Assembly: GCA_026261815.1 (NCBI GenBank)
Contig: JAMPIT010000417.1
Location: forward strand, 7,535,501-7,599,500
DNA length: 64,000 bases
Origin: Monarcha castaneiventris obscurior
Lineage: Eukaryota; Chordata; Aves; Passeriformes; Monarchidae
Reading direction: 5' to 3'
Part shown: positions 25,001 to 36,400 of the stretch, piece after piece
How positions within the stretch are numbered: the stretch's first letter is position 1
How the letters are laid out: each line of letters begins with the position of its first letter
Translations under genes and position numbers: made by a program
Notes under the pieces: model-generated
Told to the model about the DNA's origin: nothing
Databases searched by the model: none
The model's input: only the letters and a program-made list of their open reading frames with translations

Positions 25001-26166
25001 CAGGGAGAAGCTTCAAAACATGACTCATAAGCATGTGAAATACCAGAAAGCAAAATTAAAGAGATTTCAAATGATTAGAAAACACAAACAAACTAGTAAT
25101 GTTGGAGTCCTATTCATCTGAAATGCTTGGTTCTGGCAACATTTTGTCTCACCAGTTTTTAACTCCACTTGTTGCCAACACAGACATTTGCCTTTCCGTG
25201 GGCTCAGTATCTCCACAACACATCCACCCCAAAAGCTGTGACTGTAGGAAGGGTCTTTGTCCAAACAAAGATTAATCATGAAACAGATGGGTCGGTCCAC
25301 CAACACTTTTGCATATAATCTGGTGTGCAGCTGCAGTGTGTGCTCAGTAGTGTCCCCAAGAGGGGAGACAGTTTGGAGGAATGGCTAGAGCATGTTCATC
25401 ATCATGTGCCTCTGCTTACTGTCCTCAAACCCCACAATGGTTGGGAAAAGTGATACTCAGGTACTCAGGTGACCAACTCATTAAAAGGGGACGAGAAGGA
25501 AGCTTTAGCTAAGCATCAGCACAGGATGGGATTTTGAATTTCATTTTTATTGCAAAGCCTATTGAAACAAGATCCTTTTTAGTGGTAGGCTACCAAGCAC
25601 TGACACTCACTGTGGGCAGTGCCCTGAGAGCTCATTTCCCAGGGTCTGAAAACCTGAAGTACACCAGACACTCAAGAAATGGTCACACATAGATGAATGA
25701 AGACACATCAAAGGACTAAACAGATCTGCTTCCCTGGGTGTGGAAATACAGGTGTTTATTTTCATGTAGGTTTGTATCTTATATTCCTGTAAGTCCCCCA
25801 TCCACACCTCCTATTGCCACATGCTTTTCACAGTGAGAGTCCACTTCTAACATGGCATGTCAGGTTCCTCAGGTTTTCCTGCTGATTAGGTGAGAGACAC
25901 TTGATGGTGTGTGTGATTTGAAACTTAGGCCAAGTAAAACAAGTAACCATTAGCTCCCACTGAAACATCTCAATAAGGGCAGTTCTTTAGGTTTCTTTCC
26001 TCCATTCAAGCCACTGATTGTCACTAAACTTGCCAGCTCGGCCATGCAGGAGCACAGGAGCCAATGCTCTTGTAGCAAACCAAGCTCAAAAAGCCATCCC
26101 TCCCCAAAGAAGAAAATCCAGACCATTTTTTTTTCCATAGAGTATGGTTATTTTGAACGTCATAAC

Positions 26167-26172
26167 TTTATT
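26167..26172 (-). terminator. SYNGR1: Poly-A signal AATAAA, likely SYNGR1 end
   Basis: A canonical hexamer on the minus strand (CTCAATAAAGTTATGACG), followed ~40 nt downstream by a U/G-rich stretch (tggtctggattttc). Confidence 0.6.
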
Positions 26173-26420
26173 GAGACACCAGTAGTTACCACCTTCACTT
26201 TGTTAACCACAAATATATAGGACATTGTAAACACAGGTGCCGAGGTGGCGGGGTTCGCTGTAGTTGAATTTCGGAAAGGACGGGGGCAGGGGGAGGGGGA
26301 GGAGGGGTGAAGGGACACTCGGGCTTAGACAAGACCACTCAGAGGATCCTGTATGCGGCAGGCCATCCATGAGTCATCGAATATACGTATATATGTATAG
26401 CTTTATATTATACATCTTTT

Positions 26421-26452
26421 TAAATATATATATATAATATATATACTATACA
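26421..26452. repeat. TA-rich simple repeat in SYNGR1 3' UTR
   Basis: An alternating TA run interrupted by single bases. Related 'tatacgtatatatgtata' sequence lies just before it at 26,382-26,400. Confidence 0.8.
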
Positions 26453-29400
26453 CAGGCAGTAATGTGGCAGGGGAAGGGGCAGGGCAGCCCAGGTGGTGTT
26501 ACAAATGCCACACAGGCAGCAGGGAGTTGTCTGCATGGATGGTTTGAACTTGCTGCGTGAGGTGGCCTCACTGGGCTCCTTACCTTGTACCTGCTCTGGG
26601 GATGGGAGCTGAGACTCCTGTGGGAACCACCCTGCAATGCTGCCTTCCTGGGTCCTCCCAAGTGCTTGCAAGGGTACAGGGACAAAGACACCTCCTCCCC
26701 TGAGGGAACTGCCAGGAATAATGCAGAGAGGAAGGGTGTGTGATGAGGTGATGAACAGGGTGGTGGGGATATGGGTGAGCCAGGGATGGGGACACACCAG
26801 GAGGCTGAATCCACAGACAGAACTGGGGCAAGGTTTCATCATCTCTTTGCCCTTCATAGCCTCTGCTTCCACAGAACAGTCCTTTACTTTGGGGCTTCAT
26901 AAGATAAGAAGACATCAAGGGGCCATTGCTCCCAACAGGGGATGCATAATCCCCTGTAATCTGAACAAATGGCAGAGGGGGAAGAAAGCTGCCTTATCAT
27001 TTCACTTACACAGCCTTCCCTCTGATCTCCTAATCTCTAGAGTGGGGCTGATCTCACCCACACTTAGAATGCAAAAGGGACATGTTCCAGTCAGCTGCTC
27101 AGGTCTCGCCTATGATCACCAGAAATAGGCAGCACCTTATCAGAAGCACCTAAGATAAGATAACAAGCCCTTTGGGTAGGTCTGTATGTCTCATCAGCTG
27201 CAGAACCAGCCAAATGCCACTGGAAATTGCGTTTTGCATTTTAAAGAGCTACATGCAAACAAGCAGAGTCCCACTCCCAGATCTGTCACCACCAACCCTC
27301 CGCTGCAAAGGCTGAAAGCATGTGAACCCAAGCAGAGTAAGTCTTCTCCCATGAACAAAAGCAAGAAGTTGTCCAAGTATCTACTGTTTTAAGGTCCCCT
27401 GTCACATCAATGTTTTTCTTATGACACAAAGCAAGGAGAAAACCAGAGAGACGGGAAGTAACCCAAGATGAAGCCACCTGGCTCATGTCTCACTGAAGTG
27501 CTGGTTCTGAGGGGGAGGCGCATTCCTGCCTCAAGCCCACCTAAGCCCATCAGCTGGTTATATGAGGGAAGCAAGCCGAAGAGGATAAAGAAAAGCCTGC
27601 TCATTTAGTCAGCCCCAAATAGTGTTTAGCCACCTACGTAACTCTGAAGGGAGAAGGGGCATGCAAGATGCTCCTGCACCACACCCCAAACCAGAGCCCA
27701 GGTAGGTCCCCCACATACTGTCTGTACCTCTCCTTATGTGCCTGGTCACTCACAGAGGAGGACCTCCCAAAAGGTACAACACATTTTTGTGCTAGCAGCT
27801 GGTTATTTATAGCCTCCTCCTCCTCTCGGTTCCCTCCCCACACCCCAAATGAAAGCATGAAGGATGACACAAATGAGTCTGGGTGAGTACAACTAATTTC
27901 TCTCCTCCTCCACCTCGTCATTCATTCGTTCTTCTCCCTTGGTGGGAGACAGACAGGAGGGTGCTCCCCCCACATCCAGTCACAACAAACCTCTCTCAAT
28001 AAAGTAAACCCGTCCCAAGCCTAAATATTAGGCTGAACCCACAGAAAATGAAGCTCGAGGGGCTTCCTTCCAAAAAGCACCCCTCCTATTTACAGTATTG
28101 CATTCACTCATAGCCACAGAGCAAGGGGTGTGTGCCTGTGCCCAGTCCTTAGGGCTGAGTCCTTAGGGCTACCTGATGCCCCGCTCCTGTCCTCACCAGT
28201 GGGTAACCACCAGCAAGGTGGGGCAAGCCATGGGGAGGATGAGCCACGGGGACAGCCACCAGGAGCACAAATGTGCTGGTAGGAACAGGGAGAAACGGTG
28301 CCTGTACACAGTGGAGAGCACTGCTCCACTTCCCTCTGGGGGCCTGCTGCTCTACAGTTTCTACCCCTTCCCTATCTTTGTGGGGCACTGGAGGAGGGAA
28401 GGACTGGTAACCTTGGTGCCCTCCAGATGAGATGTTCACACAGCCACAGGCCAGACCTCTGTCCCACTCTCCCCACTCCTAAGGGTGCTATGAGGAATAG
28501 GCTGCATGTGTAGTGCAGGCACCTACAGATTTTGGATGTGCTCCTGATCTCTGCTACTGGGACCAGTGTTGCATCAAGCAGGGCGGCTGCCTGGGGCATG
28601 GAGCTCCTCACTGCTGCAAGGTAAACCCTGCTTCTTGTGCTCTGAGAGATGTCTGTGCCCGGGAGAATTGTCTACGTAGCTATTGCTGAATTATTTCCAT
28701 TCAAGGGAAATCTGGGAATATGTCTTCACGCACAGACCTAGCTTCTAACCTGGAACAAAGAATGGGCTTCCACAGCTGTGTCTTTACTTGGAGCAAAATC
28801 ATGAGGAGTGTGGAATGATACCCATACGAGCTCTATCTAAGAGTCAGTGCTGCCACCTAGGCGAGGCTTTAAAGTCAGCCAGGATCTGAGATGCTGCAAA
28901 ACAGCACTAAGGTATGGTCTATGACAAGTACAGAAAGACCAGTTTTCAGACAACTCAGTCTGGCCCCAACCAATTCGCTGTACACCAAGACCTGCTCCCT
29001 ATCTGAGTGGGAGACAAAGCGCAGCCATGCAGGGACCCTTCCCAGCTTGGCTGCACCCCTGTGCAAGAGCCAGACACATGTGGCCACCCCAGCAGCAGTA
29101 TTTCTTTAAAAGTGGGGTCCTGCTCCATTCCTGTGTGCTACAAAGATGGTGTCAGCAAGAGGCTTTGCACTATTGTAAAGGAACAGAGGAAGGTTCAGCA
29201 GGACCTGAGGAGCAAAACTGTCTTTCTTTTCCTCCTGCCCTGGGTGAAATGACAAAGCTCTCTTCTCCCCCTCAAACCAGCCCAGCTGAGGTTGAAGGCT
29301 CTCAGGGCTCTCTAGAAGCCCACCTCCTCCATCCTTCCTCCCACAGGCACTGTATCTGGGCCCAGGGACTGGGCATGGCTCCCCTCCTGCCTCATCTAAC

Positions 29401-30125
29401 ACCGGTCTGAGAAGAGCAGTGACTAGCAGGACGTACAGGCAAAGGGAATCACCTCCCCCTCAATCCAAGGGGGCTGAGGAAGGAGTGAATCTCAGGGCAT
29501 TACTCCTCTGCTCTGCTCAGTCTCTTGCTGTAATCTACAGACGTGCCTGTGATTTCTGATTGTACCTGCAAATCTTCCTTTTTCCCTTCCCGTTTTCTCT
29601 CCTTGTGCTCTCCCCCTCCCCATACCACTTCTCCCAAACCCTCTAAAAATAAAGCACCCTCCCTCACTAGCATGTGGCAGGGAAAAGCCCCCCTGTCTTT
29701 ACATGGAGGATGCCATTCCTTCTGTCCTCCAGGCCCCTCCTCACACTCTTGTATGCTGACTCCAACACCATTCCCCTCCCTGATCTACCAGGTGCTCCAG
29801 AACAATTTGGATGCTCCCACATCTATTCCAACCTTCAGCAATACAATCTCTTCCAGGAAGGGCCCTGGTCCCTCTCATTTCTTCCATTCTGCCTCCAACA
29901 CCCTTTCCCCTGCCCTGCCGATGCCATAGCTCTTCTCCTGTCCACAAGACAGACTCTGCCCTCTGCAGCAAGGCAGGAGGGAGAGGAGGAAAGGGGGGAC
30001 CTTCCTATCAAAATGCAGATTTTGGAAACATTTGGTTCTGGCAGGTAGCTTGGTGGGAGAGGAGAAGGAAGAGGTGATGGGGAAATCTTTTTTCCTTTTT
30101 TTTTTTTTTCTCCTTTTTTAAAAAC

Positions 30126-30134
30126 AATAAATAA
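30126..30134 (-). promoter_or_regulatory. SYNGR1: AU-rich nonamer in SYNGR1 3' UTR
   Basis: The transcript reads UUAUUUAUU, the minimal destabilising ARE nonamer, set in a longer U-rich tract about 145 nt after the stop codon. The function is inferred from the motif only. Confidence 0.45.
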
Positions 30135-30277
30135 AAACAGATGACCCAGAAGGCTGGAGCATAGCTGAGAGCCACCTCTTGTACCACTATGCACGTGTCT
30201 TGTTTGTGCCTCGGCTTTCTGCCGGCAGTGGGAACGGGGGCAGAAGGGAAAGGGGAAGGGAAAGGGGCATCGGTGGC

Positions 30278-30496
30278 TCAGTAGTTCTGCGTTTGGTACC
30301 CCTGTGTCTCGGTGTCGAAAGCATCTGCTGGAGGGGGCTGCTGGTACGTCCCCACCGCATCTGTAGCATCTTCCTCGTTCGTGTAGGGAGCATAAGGCAT
30401 GCCGGAGTCCTGGCTTGGGTCCATGTAGTCCTGGGAGAAGAGGGCCGAATCGGCACCCAGCTGGAAACGCTGATACGCCAGGAATGCCTGGCCCGC
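30278..30496 (-). CDS. SYNGR1: SYNGR1 coding exon 4 (last)
   Basis: It starts after CCCTTAAAG with AGQAFLAYQRFQLGADSALF, the end of membrane segment 4, followed by the Tyr-rich cytoplasmic tail, and ends ...GYQTQNY-TGA. Phase is 0. Confidence 0.95.
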   Translation of the reverse strand, partial: AGQAFLAYQRFQLGADSALFSQDYMDPSQDSGMPYAPYTNEEDATDAVGTYQQPPPADAFDTETQGYQTQNY

Positions 30497-33400
30497 CTTT
30501 AAGGGAGGAGGTGAAGGGAAGACATGGGAAGCAGAGAGGGGAGGGGAGAGGAAGAAGAGGGGGAACGTACCGAAAAAGAGAAACAAACAAAAGTGGGGTT
30601 AGTAGTGGTTACGGATTAGTGTGCGAGGCCCGCCTGGCAGATCGCTGGTGAAACGCCCCACAAGCATGGAAGTCCACACTGTCCCACAGAAAGCACGAGC
30701 CCACAAGGAGAGAGGGGGACTGGGCAGGGATGGCTGCAAGTCCAGCTGGCTGTGTGCAGCCTGCCAAGGCTCCCTGCTCTCTCTGGGATGTTCAGGGCAC
30801 CTCCTGTCTGCTGGTGGGGCTTCACCAACATCACACAGGTGGCGGAGGCTCAGCTGGCATGTGGTTATCCCAGTCAGCCCCTCCTGGCTGTGGGAAGGCA
30901 ATCTGCCTCGGCAACACCAGAGGGCTCAGCTGCTGGGTTGCATGTACAAGGCCATTTGGCTTGTAAAGGCCCGTAAGGAGAGCAGGATTTGACAAGTACT
31001 GAGGTAGAGGTCATCCCCTGAAACCCTTTCACCAGTCAACATCCACAAGGTTTAGCACAGACCTTAGGAAGGAGCAGCAGGAAGCAAGGCAGCTGCTTCC
31101 CAGACCAGGGGACAGTTAGCAAGCAAACTGTTGTCTCCTGGCTCAGGCACTGCAGGCAGGCACCTTTTGGTGGACTGGGGGAGTCTGGGCACAGGGCTCA
31201 GCAGGCATGGCTCGTTGTCCCAGAGCATCCCTGAGAGAGGTGAGCAGTCTAGCAGGTGATGGGGGAGAGGTTTTTGGGGAATGAGGTCTGGGAAGAAATG
31301 GAAGAGATAAAATGGTGGGGGCAGAGGGCATCTCCTCGCTGAAGTATTAGGTCTGAGCAGTCATCAAAAAAGGCACAGTGGTGTTACACAGCATTAGTTA
31401 GGGTATGGGTGAGGGAGAGAAGGGAGCAGAAGAGGAGAAGAAATTGCCAGTTCCAACTCTCCAGAGGGAGATTCCCTGTTCAGTGGACAACCCCACTCCA
31501 ATTCAATGGCCCATATCTTCCCATCTTATGCCCTGCAGTGACCACACACTCATAGTCAGGGCATTGGAACCAGCTCTGCTCAGTGACCTCCTCCAGCTGC
31601 ATCCCTCCACCCCTTCCCCCAAATTCTCCCATCAGCAAGGGGCACTAAGGCAGCAAGGATGGGGAGTTAGGGAACAGGGTATTGTATTCCTCCTGAAAAT
31701 TAATGTCTCTGAGTCTCCGGAAAGCCAGAAATACGAGGGAGCCCTGTGAGGAGAGAGAGGGGCGTGGGAAGGAGAATCAGTAAGGTAGAGCAAACCAGAG
31801 TGTTTGACTGAAATAAAAACAAACCCCAAGGAACCAGGCGAAGAGGATTCCTGTTTAGCCACTTGCAAGCCTGTGCATGGGTGTAGTGGGTTGATCCTAA
31901 ATTGACAGACAGCCTTTTGGACCAATCACGCTTCTCTCAATTTTACATATTTAAACCCCGTGGAAAGGCGGGATCACTGCAGGTGATGGCACCTCCGAAA
32001 GTGTCCTGAGGGACCCCTTGCAAAAGTCTTGCTCTTTGTCACACTTTCTGCTGGAGCTTGCAAGGGGCTTTCAGCAGCACTCGAGTGCAGGACGTGGCTC
32101 AGGAAGGGAACACACACACTGCTGTCCCTTGATCCCGCTCGGTGTCACCAGGGCGAGGGTGCTGACAGCACATCCCTTTGCAGCCCTCCCTCCTCTCTGA
32201 CAGCTCCGTGGTCTTATGGCACCTTTCCTATCTGGCCCCTGCCCAACATCAGGGCCTGCAGGAAGAGGAGAAGATAAAGCCACAAGGGCTTATGCATGGA
32301 GACAGGGTTAAAATGCTTTCCTGCTTGGCACTATCCTGTCACTTCAGAAAAAAATCACTTGTGCTTGGTGCTTTCAGAGGCAGGAGGAAGTCATCAGGGA
32401 TATTTATATTGTACACAACACTTTTTCCAGAAAACCAGCAATAAGGAACTGCTGGGGAGAGGGCAGTCTTAAGACAGCACCATCACCTTCCTAAAAGGCG
32501 ACCCAGTGAGGTGGCACTCCAGTGGTGAGTGCAGACAGAGTCCAGAAGAACAATGATGACATCTTGCATGATGGGAGCAAAGGTGGGAGGGAGATGGGTG
32601 CAACCCTTGGCCTGCAGCTCCCTTCTGGGCTTAGTGTCTGTAAGGTGAAAGTGCTGTTGAAGTCCTCTGACACACAGAGAAAATGGTAACAGGTTGTCCA
32701 GAGAGGTGGTGGATGCCCCATCCCTGGAAACATTCAAAGTCAGATTGAGCTGAGCTCTGAGCCACCTGATCTAGTTGGAGTTGTCCCTGCTCTTTGCAGG
32801 GGGGTTGGACTAGATGGCCTGTAAAAAACCCTTCCAACCCAAATTATTGTATGATTCTATGACAATGGTGATTGGGGAGCTGGCTTATCCAAGGCCATAT
32901 TAAAGGTCTGTTGGAAACACTCCTTACTGGGATATGGGACTCTCTTTCCCATTGTGCTTATTAGCGCTCTAAAACCTTCTTCCATGTAAGTTTTTGAGTC
33001 CCGTTTCCCAAGTTTACTTCCCAACCACCTCCTCTCCTGCTTTTCCTTCTCAGAAGCCACGTGAACTGAGATCCCAAAGGGAATCACTCTTAGCCAGTCA
33101 CCTTTCATTCCCCACAAGATAACGCAGTACAGAGGACATTTGATCCAACATCATGGCTACTGTACTCACCCAGGTAAAGATGGAGAAAAACGAGAACGTG
33201 ATGGCTGCTCGAGCTGCATCCCCTCCCTCATTCAGTGGGTTGTCTTCTGGTTTTGAAGCTTGCCACTGGTTGGTCAGAAAGCAGAAGCCAACGAACCAGA
33301 GGAATGCCCAAAAGGCTGGGATGGACCACCACCATCATGCCAAAGGGAAGGACAAAGAACAAGAAGATATGTGTGGGCATAACATATATATACTACATTC

Positions 33401-36400
33401 CTCTGGAAATTTCAACCCTCAGAGACCCTCCACTATGTTGCAGACTGGGCAAAACTGACTGGTCAGCCAGTCTGAGCCCAAGTGAGCTGGCAGGCTCCCT
33501 GACAGCAAATTGTCAAGGTAACCAATAGGTGTCTGCAGAAAGAACCTCAGGAGAGTTCATTTGCTTGTGTTTGGATTGATCACAGGACTTGCATTCGGCC
33601 TTGGGAGGGAGCCTGAAGGGCTTCCAGTACTAAAGCGATCATCTGGGCTCTATAAAACAGCCACTGCTTCACAATCCTGTCCTGCAAGGACAAGCAAAGA
33701 GCAATTCCTTCCACAGGAGCTGCAAAAGAATGGGAAGCAGCTGGTTCGCAGTTACACAGAGACCAGCTTGTACTCAGGACAGAACAGCTCAGGGACTCAC
33801 ATCAAGGAAAGCTGCTGAAGATCACTAACATGCTGTGCCCCCAGGAAAGGGGTGAAGGTAGGAGGTACTCACCCTCTCTGCCAGGCACAGGCAGACACCT
33901 GGCAGTGAGGGAAATGGGCATTCCAAAGCAGCAGCAAAACAGGGCACAATCCTTCCCCTTCTCCTGTCAGCTGTACATAGAACTGCGAGGCAAGGGGCTA
34001 ACTGTGAGAGAACTTGCAAGCCCAAAGTCCTTAGCAAATTCAGGTGCTTCACCTGCTCCTGCCCTTATTCCACTCCTGACCCCTTCGACATACTCTGGGG
34101 AGCGCCTGACATGGAGCAGTTTGCCTGAATGGCCGGGAAGCTCACCCGAGACTCCGATGTCCGAGAGCACTGCCTTCTTGCGGTCCTTGACGCTGCTGAT
34201 CTGCGGGAAGTAGGCATCCAGAGCCAGGTAAAGAAGGCAGCTGAGGAAGGCGAGGACACCCACGGTAATGCCATAGTTGCAGGCATTGTGATTGCGGTTG
34301 AAAATGCAGTGCTCTTCTAACTCGTCCACGCGGTTCACGTACCCTTCATTGACAATGGAGCCAAACACCACGATGGAGAACACCTGGTGGGGAGCAAAGC
34401 CGGACACACGTCAGGGTAAGCCCCGTCTCTCTGCACCACTGCAAAGGAGCAGAGCTCTGCAGGGGACACCCTTTGCCAGCACCTCTCTGCTCTGCTGAGC
34501 TCCTGCCCTGCTGCCTTGCCTGGGCTGTAGCCATAGGGAATTTACTGGGAACGTTGGTCTCATTTTATTTCTGAGGATTAACTTAAAAATAGGACATATT
34601 TAGATTGAACCTTTTTATCCATCTGACCTAAAGCGATGAAAAGCAGTTGCAGTCTGGAGTAAGGGTGGCTTCCCACAAACACACAGGGAGGTGACATGGA
34701 GTGTAAATTGGGATATGGTTTTGGTGCGGGTGCCTGTATACAATGGCTTCAAGTAGTGGAAATCCTCTTAGTCTGCACTTATTTTCCCACTCACTCCTTT
34801 CCCTCCAAGAGATTAATTGTTTCTACCATGCATCACTGCTTTTATCTATCAAGCTACTACGCTCTTTTCCCCATCCACCCTCCCACAATCCACAGCCCTG
34901 CTTGCTCTGCAGCTCCATTCTGCTGGGCTTCCATCCTCCCCATTTCCACATATCAGACACCTCTCTGTTTTCCATCAGCCCGCTCCATGACACCACCCAT
35001 CCTTCTGTCCACTCACCAACACTCTGTCCATGCCAACACCCTCCAACTTTCCCCACAGATTTTAGGGGCCAAACATCCCTACTCCAGGTCCACTTGTCAG
35101 GGCCCCTGTGAGTCCTCCCTACCTGTCACCACCACTGCCGCTGCATGTTATTTTAAATCAGGCAGAATTAAGGATGAGTGCAGGTAGAAATGCCCTAATC
35201 CGCAGTTGCTGGTCTAATCTTTGCTCATGGGCTTAGCCTTCGTCGCCTGCCACAGGGCTGTCCCTCTTTGACACAGCAGGTTCACCAAAGCAGAGAGCTA
35301 TTTACAGCAGCCCCAGTCCTGCACCTTGCATCTCAAATAAACAGCTTCCCCTTCCCCACAGAAGAAAGAGGGGAATAGTCAGGCAGCATGTACAGATTTT
35401 TCTTTGCAGGGCATCTGAAGACCTTCAGTAGGAACAGCCGACTGGATGCTGCCTGCAAGAGCCTCAGGGAAATGGGAATGGGACCTCAAGCATGGGATGA
35501 AATTACATATGAAGTGCATGAGGACATCACCAGGGTACTCTGCCAGCCTGGGAGATATCTGCACAACAAGACCTGGCACCCTTGGAACCACCACCCTGTC
35601 CCCAAGGAGAAGCAGCACACAAAAAGATGAGGAGGCCAAGTCTCCTGCCAGAAGTGGAGCTAGGTCTGAGTGTTTGCCTGGTCAGGACCTCAGTACCACT
35701 TAACCCAACCAAGCACCAGAAGACAAACCAGAAAGCAGAGAAGCAGCTTTGTGAGTGCGGGGATAATTATTGATTGATGCCAACCCAATACACCACCTAT
35801 CGTCAGTGGGGCTGGACACCCCAGATCCACGGCATGGACCTCTGCTGCTTGGCCTGTGGCATCAAGAACCAGAGAAAAAACCTTACTCACAGTCCCCCCA
35901 ATGCCCTTGGGCAGATACTCAACACCAACCACATTTCACCTGCCAAACTCTAACAAATATCCACTGACACCAGCATTATTTTTTCACCTCAAGACTCATA
36001 ATTGGGTCACACTTGGGTTGCTGAAATTGGGCGTATCACACCAGAGCAAACTAAAAAAAGCTGGAAGCTGGTGTTCCTAAGCGTAGGAACTGTATGGGTT
36101 CTCTGAAAATCACAAGAGCGTTTTAAGTTTAGAAGTAAAATAACTGATTTGTCCTCCTCCTCCTTCTTCTTGCAAATCGAGATTGATCGTATTTTGCAGA
36201 AATTGCCCGTGAAAATTAAATAAGAATCTCTTCTGCTAGAAGCAAAGATTTAGTCCTCAAAATTTCAGCCTGAATGGTTTGGAAAGCAGCAAAATTGCAG
36301 ACAATTACAGCCAGGCTCTTTCGGTGGGATGTCTCACACACCTTCACAACAGGCTGGGCTGACAGGTCTGCCTAGGGTCACTGGCAATAACACCCTGTTC

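Larger units (their letters stand above)
20961..26145. other. TAB1-SYNGR1 intergenic region
   Basis: About 5.2 kb separates the TAB1 promoter from the end of the SYNGR1 3' UTR. It contains a CR1 element (21,115-21,622) and a perfect inverted repeat (22,004-22,033). Several further AATAAA hexamers on the minus strand (for example 25,546-25,551) could serve even longer SYNGR1 3' ends. No coding exon was recognised. Confidence 0.65.
26150..30277 (-). other. SYNGR1: SYNGR1 3' untranslated region (~4.1 kb)
   Basis: It runs from the SYNGR1 TGA (30278-30280) leftward to the AATAAA at 26167-26172. The length agrees with the long 3' UTR known for mammalian SYNGR1 mRNA. It contains an AU-rich nonamer close to the stop (30126-30134), a TA-rich simple repeat near the end (26,421-26,452) and no intron that I can support. 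Confidence 0.65.

Noticed and set aside
29835..30590. 251-aa open frame over SYNGR1 exon 4
   Set aside because: It is a different frame of the SYNGR1 last exon and 3' UTR, with low-complexity Pro/Phe/Ser content; the true frame encodes the conserved synaptogyrin tail.
33967..34407. Possible alternative SYNGR1 start upstream of exon 2
   Set aside because: The in-frame codon at 34405-34407 is GTG, not ATG, and lies inside the intron before a good acceptor.
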